Shown here: piece by piece, positions 1 through 6,598 of the stretch
How positions within the stretch are numbered: position 1 is the stretch's first letter
Layout of the letters: every line of letters begins with the position of its first letter
Source of the DNA: an uncultured Lachnospiraceae bacterium
GTDB lineage: Bacteria > Bacillota > Clostridia > Lachnospirales > Lachnospiraceae
DNA length: 8,828 nucleotides
NCBI GenBank assembly: GCA_902797015.1
Contig: CADBRG010000019.1
Span: forward strand, 1-8,828
Reading direction: 5' to 3'
The notes under the pieces: model-generated
Seen by the model: only the letters and a program-made list of their open reading frames with translations
Databases searched by the model: none
What the model was told of the DNA's origin: nothing
Program-made: the position numbers and the translations under genes

Positions 1-1
1 G

Positions 2-331
2 CAGCGTGCAAGCTTTTTGCGAACGTTTTTATCCTGTGGAGACATCTTGCTTCTGGATGAGCCGTTCGGGGCAGTGGATTCTATTACACGCGGTAATCTG
101 CAGCAGTGGCTGATCGATGTGACAAAGGAGCTTGGCCTGACGATCTTAATGATCACACACGACATTGACGAGGCCCTGCTTTTGTCTGACCGGATCTATG
201 TCCTTTCAGACAAACCGGCGACGATCCGGGATGAGATCGTCGTAGAGTTTCAGGCAGATGCAAAAAAAGACCGGTTGTTTGACCCGGCATTTTTGACGTT
301 AAAGAAACGAATTTTGGAGGATTTGATGTAA
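2..331 (+). CDS. ABC transporter ATP-binding protein, NitT/TauT (SsuB/TauB-like) family, C-terminal part
   Basis: This is the end of an ATPase subunit that would power import of a small solute at the membrane; the N-terminus (Walker A, Q-loop and most of the ABC signature) lies before the window. The open frame enters at base 2 with QRASFLRTFL, the residues that normally follow the LSGG signature. Then come the Walker B and D-loop (ILLLDEPFGAVD), the H-loop histidine (MITHDIDEALLLSDRIYVLS) and a short tail typical of nitrate/sulfonate/taurine-type ATPases. The family assignment rests on the DEPFGA-D and THDIDEALLLSDR style; the substrate cannot be read from an ATPase. Its TAA stop shares one base with the ATG of the nitrogenase-like D subunit (TAATG), so the two are translationally coupled, and the transporter probably serves that enzyme. 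Permease and binding protein genes are expected upstream. An internal TTG at base 17 is not a real start. Confidence 0.93.
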   Translation, partial: QRASFLRTFLSCGDILLLDEPFGAVDSITRGNLQQWLIDVTKELGLTILMITHDIDEALLLSDRIYVLSDKPATIRDEIVVEFQADAKKDRLFDPAFLTLKKRILEDLM

Positions 332-1875
332 TGGCAGTGGATTTGCGACTGGATGAACCTCCTGTCAGGGAAACCCGGACCAGGTCGATCATAGGTTATA
401 ACGGGTCGTTAAAAGACCTGACAAAACAGGGCTGTGACGGATGCCTGAAAAATAAGAACCGGTGTTTTACGACGGGAACATATTGTTCTCATCTGACGGC
501 GATCACCTCGGTACTTGGTCTGCCGGATACGCTGGTTGTGGACCATGCACCGATCGGGTGTTGCGGCGTAGAGATGATCTTTTCCGGCGGGTACAGCTTA
601 AACCAGCCGGGACCGGGTGGCGAATTCCGCGATAACGTCCGGATGTTTACGACGAAGTTTACGGAGTCGGATACCGTGTTTGGCGCGGCGGAGAAGCTGA
701 AGGACACCGTGCGTGGGGCGTTTGAGAGACACCATCCGAAGGAAATCTATATCGCGACGAGTTGTACATCGGCCATCATCGGCGAGGATGTGGGCGCAGT
801 TGCGGCAGAGATGACGGAGGAGCTTGGGATCCCGGTTACGATGCTTGGTGCTGCGGGCATGCGCTCCAGACTCTGGTCAACAGGGTTTGACGCCTTTTTC
901 CACTCGACCGGAAAGGCCAGATTCAAACCGCCTGTGAAGAAAGAAGATACGATCATCTATGCCGGATTTGCGTCGATCGCGCAGGAGACGGTTGCGCCGA
1001 TCTTTAAAAAGCTTGGACTGGATATGGTCTTTTTGACGGCGGGCAGTACGATCGAAGATTATGAACGTGCATCGCAGGCGCGGGTTTCATTCGGGCAGTG
1101 TGATGTGGATGATTCGTATATTCTGAGTTATCTGGAAGAAAACTACGGTGTGAAATATTTTCATATCCATCAGCCAAACGGCGGGATCGGATTTGAACGA
1201 TTCATGCGTGATCTTGGCGCATATCTGAAAAAGGAGGATGTTGTCGAAGAGATCATCCGGGAAGAGCGGGAAAAATATGCCGCAAAGATCGATGCGTTAA
1301 AACCGATGCTTGCCGGAAAGACAGCACTGGTGGCACTCGGATCCGGCTATGTTTTTGAAATGGTCCGCATGCTGAAAGAGCTCGGTATGGAAGCAGTACA
1401 TGCGGTTTCGTACCATTATGATCCGCTGACTGATGCGTCGCCTGACAGGAATGACCGCACGCCGGTTGCCGATGTCAGAGAGCTCGGCATGGATGTTTCT
1501 GTTAGTGTCAGCAATGCACAGCAGATGGAAGTGTATCTGGCAGTGAAAAAATACAAGCCGGACATCGTGATCACACGTGCGCACGGCGCAGGCTGCTGGG
1601 CGGCAAAGGTCGGCGTGCCGTGTCTGGATCCGGGCCTTGGGATCAATATCGTCGGATACAGAGGACTGTATCTGTTCGCGGATGCACTTGCTTCAAGCTT
1701 TCGGAATACAGCAGTGTTTGATGCGATGAAGGCGCGTTATCAGTCACCGTTTACAGAGGAATACGAAGCATTGCCGCCGACCCGTTTTTATGCAAAAGGC
1801 GGAGAGGAAAGCGCTAAAGAAGGCTGTCATGGTCGCGGAGACGGCAGCGGAATGGGATGTAGATATGGAAGATAA
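331..1875 (+). CDS. Nitrogenase component 1-like alpha subunit (NifD-like, probable group IV nitrogenase-like reductase)
   Basis: 514 residues, shaped like the alpha subunit of nitrogenase component 1, which with its beta partner forms the catalytic iron-sulfur protein fed by a NifH-type ATPase. Cysteines 52, 77 (DHAPIGC) and 145 (SCTSAIIGED) match NifD Cys62, 88 and 154 in context and spacing and should bind a P-cluster-type cluster. Cys257 (QCDVDDSYILSYLEENYG) lines up without gaps with the cofactor ligand Cys275 region (HCYRSMNYISRHMEEKYG). The His442 region is replaced by GVPCLDPGLGINIVGYRG with no matching histidine. Gln191 and His195 of VSQSLGHH become Trp182 and Phe186 in RLWSTGFD. An extra cysteine run (C35, C38, C45) precedes the first ligand. 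It is therefore unlikely to fix nitrogen; an unknown reduction, for example of an organic sulfur or nitrogen compound, is inferred. GGAGG at 316-320 sits 10 bases before the ATG. Protochlorophyllide reductase and CfbD are less likely because separate D, K and H genes sit beside a transporter. Confidence 0.88.
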   Translation: MAVDLRLDEPPVRETRTRSIIGYNGSLKDLTKQGCDGCLKNKNRCFTTGTYCSHLTAITSVLGLPDTLVVDHAPIGCCGVEMIFSGGYSLNQPGPGGEFRDNVRMFTTKFTESDTVFGAAEKLKDTVRGAFERHHPKEIYIATSCTSAIIGEDVGAVAAEMTEELGIPVTMLGAAGMRSRLWSTGFDAFFHSTGKARFKPPVKKEDTIIYAGFASIAQETVAPIFKKLGLDMVFLTAGSTIEDYERASQARVSFGQCDVDDSYILSYLEENYGVKYFHIHQPNGGIGFERFMRDLGAYLKKEDVVEEIIREEREKYAAKIDALKPMLAGKTALVALGSGYVFEMVRMLKELGMEAVHAVSYHYDPLTDASPDRNDRTPVADVRELGMDVSVSVSNAQQMEVYLAVKKYKPDIVITRAHGAGCWAAKVGVPCLDPGLGINIVGYRGLYLFADALASSFRNTAVFDAMKARYQSPFTEEYEALPPTRFYAKGGEESAKEGCHGRGDGSGMGCRYGR

Positions 1876-3235
1876 ACAAAAATACGCCTGCCCGGAGCAG
1901 CAGCGTGTCGGCTGCGGTCTGGCAGGAATCTATACAGCGCTGTCGATTGGCGGTGTTTTGCCGATCATGCACAGCGGACCGGGCTGTATTCATGCGATCA
2001 GTTCGGTTTTGTCTGTGGCAAACGGCGGACAGAATCCGGTACCATACATGGAGTCCGTGGTGCCAAGCAGCAACTTAAGCGAAGCGGAAGTTGTCTTTGG
2101 TGCTTCGGATAAATTAAGGAGTGTGCTGGAGCATTCGCTGCGGTATTATAAGGCAGAGATTTTTCTGCTGGTAACAGGATGTTCCGCCGAGATCATCGGC
2201 GAGGATGTCTATGAGATCGCAGAGCAGTATACGACACCGGAAAAGACAGTTTTGCATGTGCCGTTGCCCGGATTTAAGGGGAACAATGTCTGGGGCCATC
2301 ATCAGGTGCTTTCAGCATTGATTGACGGATATGTAGAGGAATACGGGGAGCGGGAAGTTGTCCCGAAACGGGTCAATGTGTGGGGCGTTGTCCCGCATTA
2401 CGATCCGATGTGGGTCGGAACGCTTGAGAAGCTCGAGGCACTGTTACGGCGGATCGGTCTGGAACCGAATATCATTTACAGTCCGTGGGGAGGAATCGAT
2501 GCGCTTAAAAAGATTCCGACTGCGGAATACAATCTGCTGCTTTCACCGTGGACGGATCTGGATATTGTAAAGAAGCTGGAGCGCAAATTCGATACGCCGT
2601 ATATTCATTTTCCTTATATGCCGATCGGACCGACGGCAGAGGCGGAGCTCATCCGGAAACTGACGGAAACATTCGGGCTTGATGAAGCATTTACGGAATC
2701 CGTGATCAAAGAACGTACAGACCGGTATTTTTATTACTTTGACCGAAATCTAGTGTGGCTCTTTGATATGCACAACCAGCGTAGTCTGCCGAGAGAGTTT
2801 TTTACGAATGCATCCGCATCGGCATCACTTTCGATCACGAAATATTTTGTCAGCGACCTGGGGTTAAGCCCACGCAAAATCTTTCTCCCGGAGGATGTGC
2901 CGAAGAAACATCGGAAAACAGTGAAGAAGCTGTTTCTGGAGACGGCAGGCGAGTATCTGACGGAAGAAGACATCATTTTTACGGACGACGGCGGATTGTT
3001 TGAGCAGTATTTAAAAGACGTCGATCAGATGGTGCGCAAAAGCGCAGTGATCGGATCGATCTGGGATGACATTACAGCGAAAAAGGCAAATATGCCATTT
3101 GTGTCGGTATGCGCACCGTACGGAGATGTACTGGTCTGTGACAAGCAGTATTTTGGAACGGACGGTGCTCTGACACTGATGGCGGATCTTTATAACGATG
3201 CTGAGAAAAAAGGTCTGGTCAGTGCAGTGGTATAG
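1829..3235 (+). CDS. Nitrogenase component 1-like beta subunit (NifK-like)
   Basis: About 468 residues; the partner of the upstream D-like subunit in a probable D2K2 complex. Cysteines 29 (QRVGCGLAG), 53 (HSGPGC) and 118 (VTGCSAEIIGED) match the NifK P-cluster ligands Cys70, 95 and 153 in context and order. The C-terminal part ends in a component 1-type segment near residues 424-457 (PFVSVCAPYGDV, then GTDGALTLMADLYN). It is shorter than the usual NifK of about 520 residues. Start choice: the ATG at 1829 has AGAAGG at 1818-1823, five bases upstream, giving a 47-base overlap with the D gene. An ATG at 1865 (456 residues, 11-base overlap) would fit homologs that begin close to the first cysteine but has no good ribosome binding site. 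The frame stays open upstream to an ATG at 1790, which also lacks one. The H gene follows after 13 bases. Confidence 0.87.
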   Translation: MVAETAAEWDVDMEDKQKYACPEQQRVGCGLAGIYTALSIGGVLPIMHSGPGCIHAISSVLSVANGGQNPVPYMESVVPSSNLSEAEVVFGASDKLRSVLEHSLRYYKAEIFLLVTGCSAEIIGEDVYEIAEQYTTPEKTVLHVPLPGFKGNNVWGHHQVLSALIDGYVEEYGEREVVPKRVNVWGVVPHYDPMWVGTLEKLEALLRRIGLEPNIIYSPWGGIDALKKIPTAEYNLLLSPWTDLDIVKKLERKFDTPYIHFPYMPIGPTAEAELIRKLTETFGLDEAFTESVIKERTDRYFYYFDRNLVWLFDMHNQRSLPREFFTNASASASLSITKYFVSDLGLSPRKIFLPEDVPKKHRKTVKKLFLETAGEYLTEEDIIFTDDGGLFEQYLKDVDQMVRKSAVIGSIWDDITAKKANMPFVSVCAPYGDVLVCDKQYFGTDGALTLMADLYNDAEKKGLVSAVV

Positions 3236-3248
3236 ATAAGGAGATAGC

Positions 3249-4076
3249 ATGAAAGAACTTAGACAAATCGCAATTTACGGAAAAGGTGGGATCGGAAAAT
3301 CGACGACAACGCAGAACCTTACCGCCGGCTTGACAGAGCTGGGGAAGCAGGTTATGGTCGTCGGTTGTGATCCGAAGGCAGATTCCACAAGACTTCTTTT
3401 AGGCGGGCTTGCGCAAAAGACAGTCCTGGATACCATTCGTGATGAGGGGGAAGACATTGATCTCGATGACATCATGAAGACAGGCTATGGGAATACCCTT
3501 TGTGTCGGATCCGGCGGGCCCGAGCCGGGCGTCGGCTGTGCCGGCCGTGGAATCATCACCTCGATCAACATGCTCGAGGATCTCGGTGCTTACGATGATG
3601 ATCTGGATTTTGTGTTTTACGATGTTCTCGGTGATGTAGTATGCGGTGGATTTGCGATGCCGATCAGAGAAGGAAAGGCAAAGGAAATTTATATTGTTGC
3701 AAGTGGTGAGATGATGGCACTTTATGCAGCCAATAACATTTCCAAGGGCATCCAGCGCTATGCAAAGCGCGGTGGCGTAAGGCTTGGCGGTATTATCTGC
3801 AACAGCCGCAATGTCGACCATGAAAAGGAACTGCTGGAAGCATTTGCAAAAGAACTCGGCACAAAGCTCTTATACTTCGTTCCGCGCGATAATATCGTAC
3901 AGCGTGCCGAGATCAAGCGTAAGACGGTCATTGAATACGATCCGGAATCCAACCAGGCGCAGGAGTACAGAAATCTTGCCCAGGCAGTGCTTGAAAACAA
4001 AGACTTTGTGATCCCTAAGCCGATGACGCAGGAACGCCTCGAAGAGATTCTGCTTCAATACGGAATGGGAGAATAG
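3249..4076 (+). CDS. Nitrogenase iron protein-like ATPase (NifH/NflH family)
   Basis: 275 residues; a homodimeric P-loop ATPase that carries one [4Fe-4S] cluster between its subunits and passes electrons to component 1 with ATP hydrolysis. The P-loop is GKGGIGKST (11-19) and the Asp41 region is GCDPKADST. The bridging cluster cysteines are Cys97 (GVGCAGRGI) and Cys132 (DVVCGGFAMPIR), at exactly the Azotobacter NifH positions. Arg100, the residue ADP-ribosylated by DraT in some diazotrophs, is also present. The protein looks fully functional and is far more conserved than its partners. It is the last gene of the operon, with TAAGGAG at 3237-3243, five bases before the ATG, and a terminator begins 15 bases after the stop. 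On sequence alone it could be called nifH, but the partners lack key nitrogenase residues, so an Nfl-type (nitrogenase-like) role is inferred. No NifB, NifE or NifN is visible here. Confidence 0.94.
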   Translation: MKELRQIAIYGKGGIGKSTTTQNLTAGLTELGKQVMVVGCDPKADSTRLLLGGLAQKTVLDTIRDEGEDIDLDDIMKTGYGNTLCVGSGGPEPGVGCAGRGIITSINMLEDLGAYDDDLDFVFYDVLGDVVCGGFAMPIREGKAKEIYIVASGEMMALYAANNISKGIQRYAKRGGVRLGGIICNSRNVDHEKELLEAFAKELGTKLLYFVPRDNIVQRAEIKRKTVIEYDPESNQAQEYRNLAQAVLENKDFVIPKPMTQERLEEILLQYGMGE

Positions 4077-4091
4077 AAGCTTATATAAATG

Positions 4092-4134
4092 AAAAAGGGG
4101 AGGTTAGATCATGTATGATCTAATCTCCCTTTTT
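4092..4134. terminator. Bidirectional rho-independent terminator between the nitrogenase-like operon and niaR
   Basis: A long hairpin with arms AAAAAGGGGAGGTTAGATCA and TGATCTAATCTCCCTTTTT pairs almost perfectly, with one bulged G and one G-T wobble. A run of T ends the plus-strand side and a run of A starts it, so it can stop transcription from both directions. The right arm includes the last codons and stop of the minus-strand niaR gene. Confidence 0.88.
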
Positions 4135-4668
4135 AATGTCGATCGGTTCGTACTCCTGGAGAGGCGCTAAGAAGCCTTTTTCAGACAGCCGTTCTCCGAT
4201 CAGATCCAGTGTTTCTTCGCTGGGCGCTAAAATCGTATGATAATGATATCCGCTCGTGACATTTTTTAAGAGACTTGAGCTGCCGGAAGCGATCTTTTCT
4301 AAAAACTTCCGCACATCCTCCCGCGAGCGGATATTCATTTCCGCGCGAACCGTCCCATATACCTTATGATAAATAAAAACATCTTTCACGATGCCGCCGC
4401 AGTCAACGATCAGGCTTAATTCATCAGACACTTCATCATCGGTATGGCGAAGCTTGAAAACACGTTTTTCTTCTTTTGTCTGATTGAGCAGTACATAGCC
4501 GAGATTCGTGGAGATGATATTGGTGCCTTTTGCACGCAGCAGAGCGATGTCCTGGACGATGATCTGGCGGCTGACACCCAGTTCTTTTGCGAGCGCACTG
4601 CCTGAAAGTGCCTTATCGCTATTTTCTAATTTCTGAATGATCATATTTCTTCTTTCTGCGGCGTTCAT
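4120..4668 (-). CDS. niaR: NiaR-type transcriptional repressor of niacin uptake/NAD synthesis (HTH_11 + 3H domain)
   Basis: 182 residues. Residues 5-60 form a winged helix-turn-helix (SGSALAKELGVSRQIIVQDIALLRAKG), and residues 70-175 form a 3H domain. Its histidines are seen at H75 (RHTDDEV), H101 (YHKVYG), H142 and H144 (GYHYHTI). H75, E83, H142 and H144 match in spacing the metal-binding set that I recall for Thermotoga NiaR. Family knowledge: NiaR binds nicotinic acid as corepressor and shuts down niacin transport and de novo NAD genes in Firmicutes and Thermotogae. It is transcribed divergently from the PfoR-type membrane protein at 4902 and convergently with the nitrogenase-like operon, sharing that operon's terminator. 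The ATG at 4668 gives the full HTH, but the AAGGGGG at 4681-4687 lies 12 bases away, which is a long spacing. Autoregulation is inferred from the nearby inverted repeat. Confidence 0.9.
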   Translation of the reverse strand: MNAAERRNMIIQKLENSDKALSGSALAKELGVSRQIIVQDIALLRAKGTNIISTNLGYVLLNQTKEEKRVFKLRHTDDEVSDELSLIVDCGGIVKDVFIYHKVYGTVRAEMNIRSREDVRKFLEKIASGSSSLLKNVTSGYHYHTILAPSEETLDLIGERLSEKGFLAPLQEYEPIDIKKGD

Positions 4669-4739
4669 CAGTTGATATATCCCCCTTGGTGTTTCATAAA
4701 TGCAGTATCCGCACTTGTTATTGGCCGTTCTTGCTTCAT

Positions 4740-4749
4740 AGACATGTCT
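4740..4749. promoter_or_regulatory. Small palindrome AGACATGTCT, possible second operator in the niaR leader
   Basis: A perfect 10-bp palindrome lies roughly 25 bases downstream of the predicted niaR transcription start. It could be an extra repressor site or chance; there is no second copy to support it. Confidence 0.25.
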
Positions 4750-4772
4750 GTAAGCCTAAGCCTATTTTCCAT

Positions 4773-4801
4773 ACTATACCACATAAAAACAGGGGTGACA
4801 A
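4773..4801 (-). promoter_or_regulatory. niaR: Predicted niaR promoter
   Basis: Read on the minus strand, TTGTCA (4796-4801) and TATAGT (4773-4778) are separated by 17 bases, and TGG just before the -10 box gives an extended -10. The transcript would start near 4766 and have a leader of about 100 bases before niaR. Confidence 0.65.
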
Positions 4802-4807
4802 GACAGG

Positions 4808-4827
4808 TGTAAACTTAAAAGTTTACA
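4808..4827. promoter_or_regulatory. Inverted repeat, probable NiaR operator
   Basis: Perfect 9-bp arms TGTAAACTT and AAGTTTACA are separated by AA. The repeat lies between the two divergent promoters, its right arm covers the -35 box of the plus-strand promoter, and its left edge is six bases from the niaR -35 box. The position is right for one dimeric repressor to block both genes. Assignment to NiaR is inferred from adjacency; I did not match it to a published NiaR motif. Confidence 0.65.
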
Positions 4828-4849
4828 ATTGTATTGACACTGGTATAAT
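4822..4849 (+). promoter_or_regulatory. Predicted promoter of the PfoR-type gene
   Basis: TTTACA (4822-4827), a 16-base spacer and a consensus TATAAT (4844-4849) preceded by TGG, an extended -10. The -35 box is inside the inverted repeat. The TTGACA at 4834-4839 is only four bases from the -10 and cannot be its partner. Confidence 0.7.
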
Positions 4850-4901
4850 GATTCATTATATTAATGGAGAACTTGATGACACAAGACATAAGGAGATGGG
4901 T

Positions 4902-5963
4902 ATGTCAGCAGTAAAAGAGTATTGTACAAAAAAAGGTGTTTCCTTATCGGCAAAGGCGTATTTCGTAGATGCACTTGGCGCAATGGCGCAAGGTTTGTTT
5001 GCATCGCTTCTGATCGGTACGATCTTAAGTACGATCGGAACACAGGCAGGTATTGAATGGCTGGTTACGATCGGTAATTTTGCTTCTGCGGTCAAAGGGC
5101 CGGCAATGGCGATCGCGATCGGTTATGCATTGAAAGCGCCGACGCTGGTGTTGTTCTCGCTCGCAGCAGTCGGATATGCGGCGGATACAAGCGGTGGAGC
5201 CGGTGGTCCGTTGGCAGTTTTCGTTATCGCAGTGATTGCCTGTGAGATCGGTAAGCTGGTCAGCAAGCAGACCAAGGTAGATATTATCGTAACCCCGGGT
5301 GTGACGATCATAGCAGGTGGTTTGCTGTCGATGGGAATTGCGCCTTATATCGGCGCGGCGGCGCAGGCAGCAGGAAATGGTATCATGTGGGCGACAGAGC
5401 TTCGGCCTTTCCTGATGGGTATTATCGTAGCGGTGGCAGTTGGTATTGCATTGACGCTGCCGATCAGCTCAGCAGCAATCTGTGCAGCAATCGGTCTGAC
5501 AGGTCTTGCAGGAGGTGCGGCACTTGCCGGATGTTGTGCAAATATGATCGGTTTTGCAATCGTCAGCTTTAAGGCAAATGGTGTCGGCGGATTACTGGCA
5601 CAGGGCATCGGAACGAGTATGCTGCAAATGGGCAATATTGTAAAGAAGCCTTCGATCTGGCTTCCGGCGATCATTACTTCAGCGATCACAGGACCGCTTG
5701 CAACCTGCGTATTCCATCTGGAGATGAACGGCGCAGCAGTTTCCTCCGGTATGGGTACCTGCGGTCTGATCGGACAGATCGGTGTCTTCACCGGATGGAT
5801 GAGTGATATTGCAGCCGGAACCAAGGCGGCGATCACCGGAATGGACTGGTTGGGACTGATCCTGATCTCCTTTATCCTTCCGGCAGTGCTTAGCGGCATT
5901 ATCGGGAAGCTGTTCAAAGCCGGCGGTGTGTTTACCGATGAAGATCTGAAGCTGGATCTGTAA
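4902..5963 (+). CDS. PfoR/PTS_EIIC_2-family membrane protein, candidate niacin-regulated transporter
   Basis: 353 residues, almost entirely hydrophobic, with about nine or ten membrane spans rich in Gly and Ala. The N-terminal stretch KKGVSLSAKAYFVDALGAMAQGLF and the later TPGVTIIAGG and SSAAICAAIGLTGLAGGAALAGC segments resemble the PfoR family (COG3641, PTS_EIIC_2). Members are named after a Clostridium perfringens locus or called PTS IIC proteins. No IIA or IIB domain or phosphorylation site is present, so sugar phosphorylation is not supported. Start: AAGGAG at 4890-4895 is six bases from the ATG at 4902. The frame is open far upstream, but that part lies across the promoter and is not coding. 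The divergent niaR gene and the operator in the shared control region suggest repression by niacin and transport of niacin or a related pyridine; this is inference. The gene ends in a strong terminator. Confidence 0.87.
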   Translation: MSAVKEYCTKKGVSLSAKAYFVDALGAMAQGLFASLLIGTILSTIGTQAGIEWLVTIGNFASAVKGPAMAIAIGYALKAPTLVLFSLAAVGYAADTSGGAGGPLAVFVIAVIACEIGKLVSKQTKVDIIVTPGVTIIAGGLLSMGIAPYIGAAAQAAGNGIMWATELRPFLMGIIVAVAVGIALTLPISSAAICAAIGLTGLAGGAALAGCCANMIGFAIVSFKANGVGGLLAQGIGTSMLQMGNIVKKPSIWLPAIITSAITGPLATCVFHLEMNGAAVSSGMGTCGLIGQIGVFTGWMSDIAAGTKAAITGMDWLGLILISFILPAVLSGIIGKLFKAGGVFTDEDLKLDL

Positions 5964-5982
5964 AATATAAAGAATAAAAAGG

Positions 5983-6020
5983 GAAAGCAGATGACGATGA
6001 TGCGTCATCTGCTTTCTTTT
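5983..6020. terminator. Strong hairpin terminator after the PfoR-type gene, probably bidirectional
   Basis: Perfect 14-bp arms (5983-5996 and 6003-6016, GAAAGCAGATGACG and its complement) enclose a 6-base loop. TTTT follows on the plus strand and AAAAA precedes it, giving a T run for minus-strand transcripts. The right arm contains the stop and last codons of the minus-strand hydrolase remnant. Confidence 0.93.
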
Positions 6021-6598
6021 CTTCGTTCAATCTCTTCAGCAGCAGCCTTTAACTGGTATACGGCATTGAGCAGGAATGCTTCCCGGGGCTGTTCTTTTTG
6101 TCTCTGACCAACATAGTAGATTCGTGTATAATCTTCCATAATTTCTTCTTCGGTCATCTTGCCTTGTCTTTCAGCCAGGAACCGTACGATTGATTCCATG
6201 TCTTCTTTTACCAGTTCCCAGAAAGTATCGTTGAAGTCTGCAGGAATCAGACCGCAATGCGGAATGACGAGGCGCTCTGCACCGTAGGACTTGCATTTTT
6301 CGATACTTGCATAACCTTCATAATAATGCTTTAAAATCGCAGACTGCGCTGTGTTTTGCGGACTGAGTGTCCCGGTGCTCTCTGAAAGGAACAGGATCCG
6401 CTGTGGCTCAAGCGCATAACTTAGACTGCAGTTTGTGTGTCCCGGTGTCTCCAGGACAAGGATAGACTCCTCGCCCAGACTGATACGATCGCCTTCGGAA
6501 AGCACGCGATCCACCTGCACATTTTCAGGATATTGCATATGGAGCAATGCTGGCAGGACAGGATCTTGGCATTTCTGTAAGAGTTGATAATACGACAA
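6005..6598 (-). pseudogene. MBL-fold metallo-hydrolase, N-terminally truncated
   Basis: The true family sequence covers about 177 residues, from the MQYPEN segment at base 6538 to the stop. It shows late metallo-beta-lactamase fold motifs: ETPGHTNCSLSYAL with the metal-ligand histidine, ILFLSESTG at the place of the usual bridging aspartate region, and VIPHCG with the last histidine. A helical C-terminal domain follows, as in clostridial MBL hydrolases. The N-terminal HxHxDH motif that binds the first metal is absent, and about 100 residues are missing. The open frame continues to a TTG at 6598, but those 20 residues are the antisense of the neighbouring sugar-binding protein fragment and have no ribosome binding site. 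I read it as a broken gene cut near 6540, and it is unlikely to be an active hydrolase. The substrate is unknown; intact relatives act on thioesters, phosphodiesters or lactones. Confidence 0.78.

Noticed and set aside
331..4076. A true nitrogen-fixing nifDKH operon
   Set aside because: The NifD-like protein lacks the His442, His195 and Gln191 equivalents, the gene order is D-K-H next to an ABC transporter, and no cofactor assembly genes are visible.
4834..4849. TTGACA and TATAAT as one promoter
   Set aside because: Only four bases separate them; the TTTACA at 4822 has correct spacing.
4686..4901. A longer N-terminus for the PfoR-type protein starting at 4686
   Set aside because: The added segment runs through the promoter and operator and has no ribosome binding site; the ATG at 4902 has AAGGAG at the right distance.
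5345..5917. A 190-residue minus-strand open frame inside the PfoR-type gene
   Set aside because: Its composition (Pro, Ala, Ile) is what the antisense of a Gly/Ala-rich membrane protein gives; there is no ribosome binding site or family feature.
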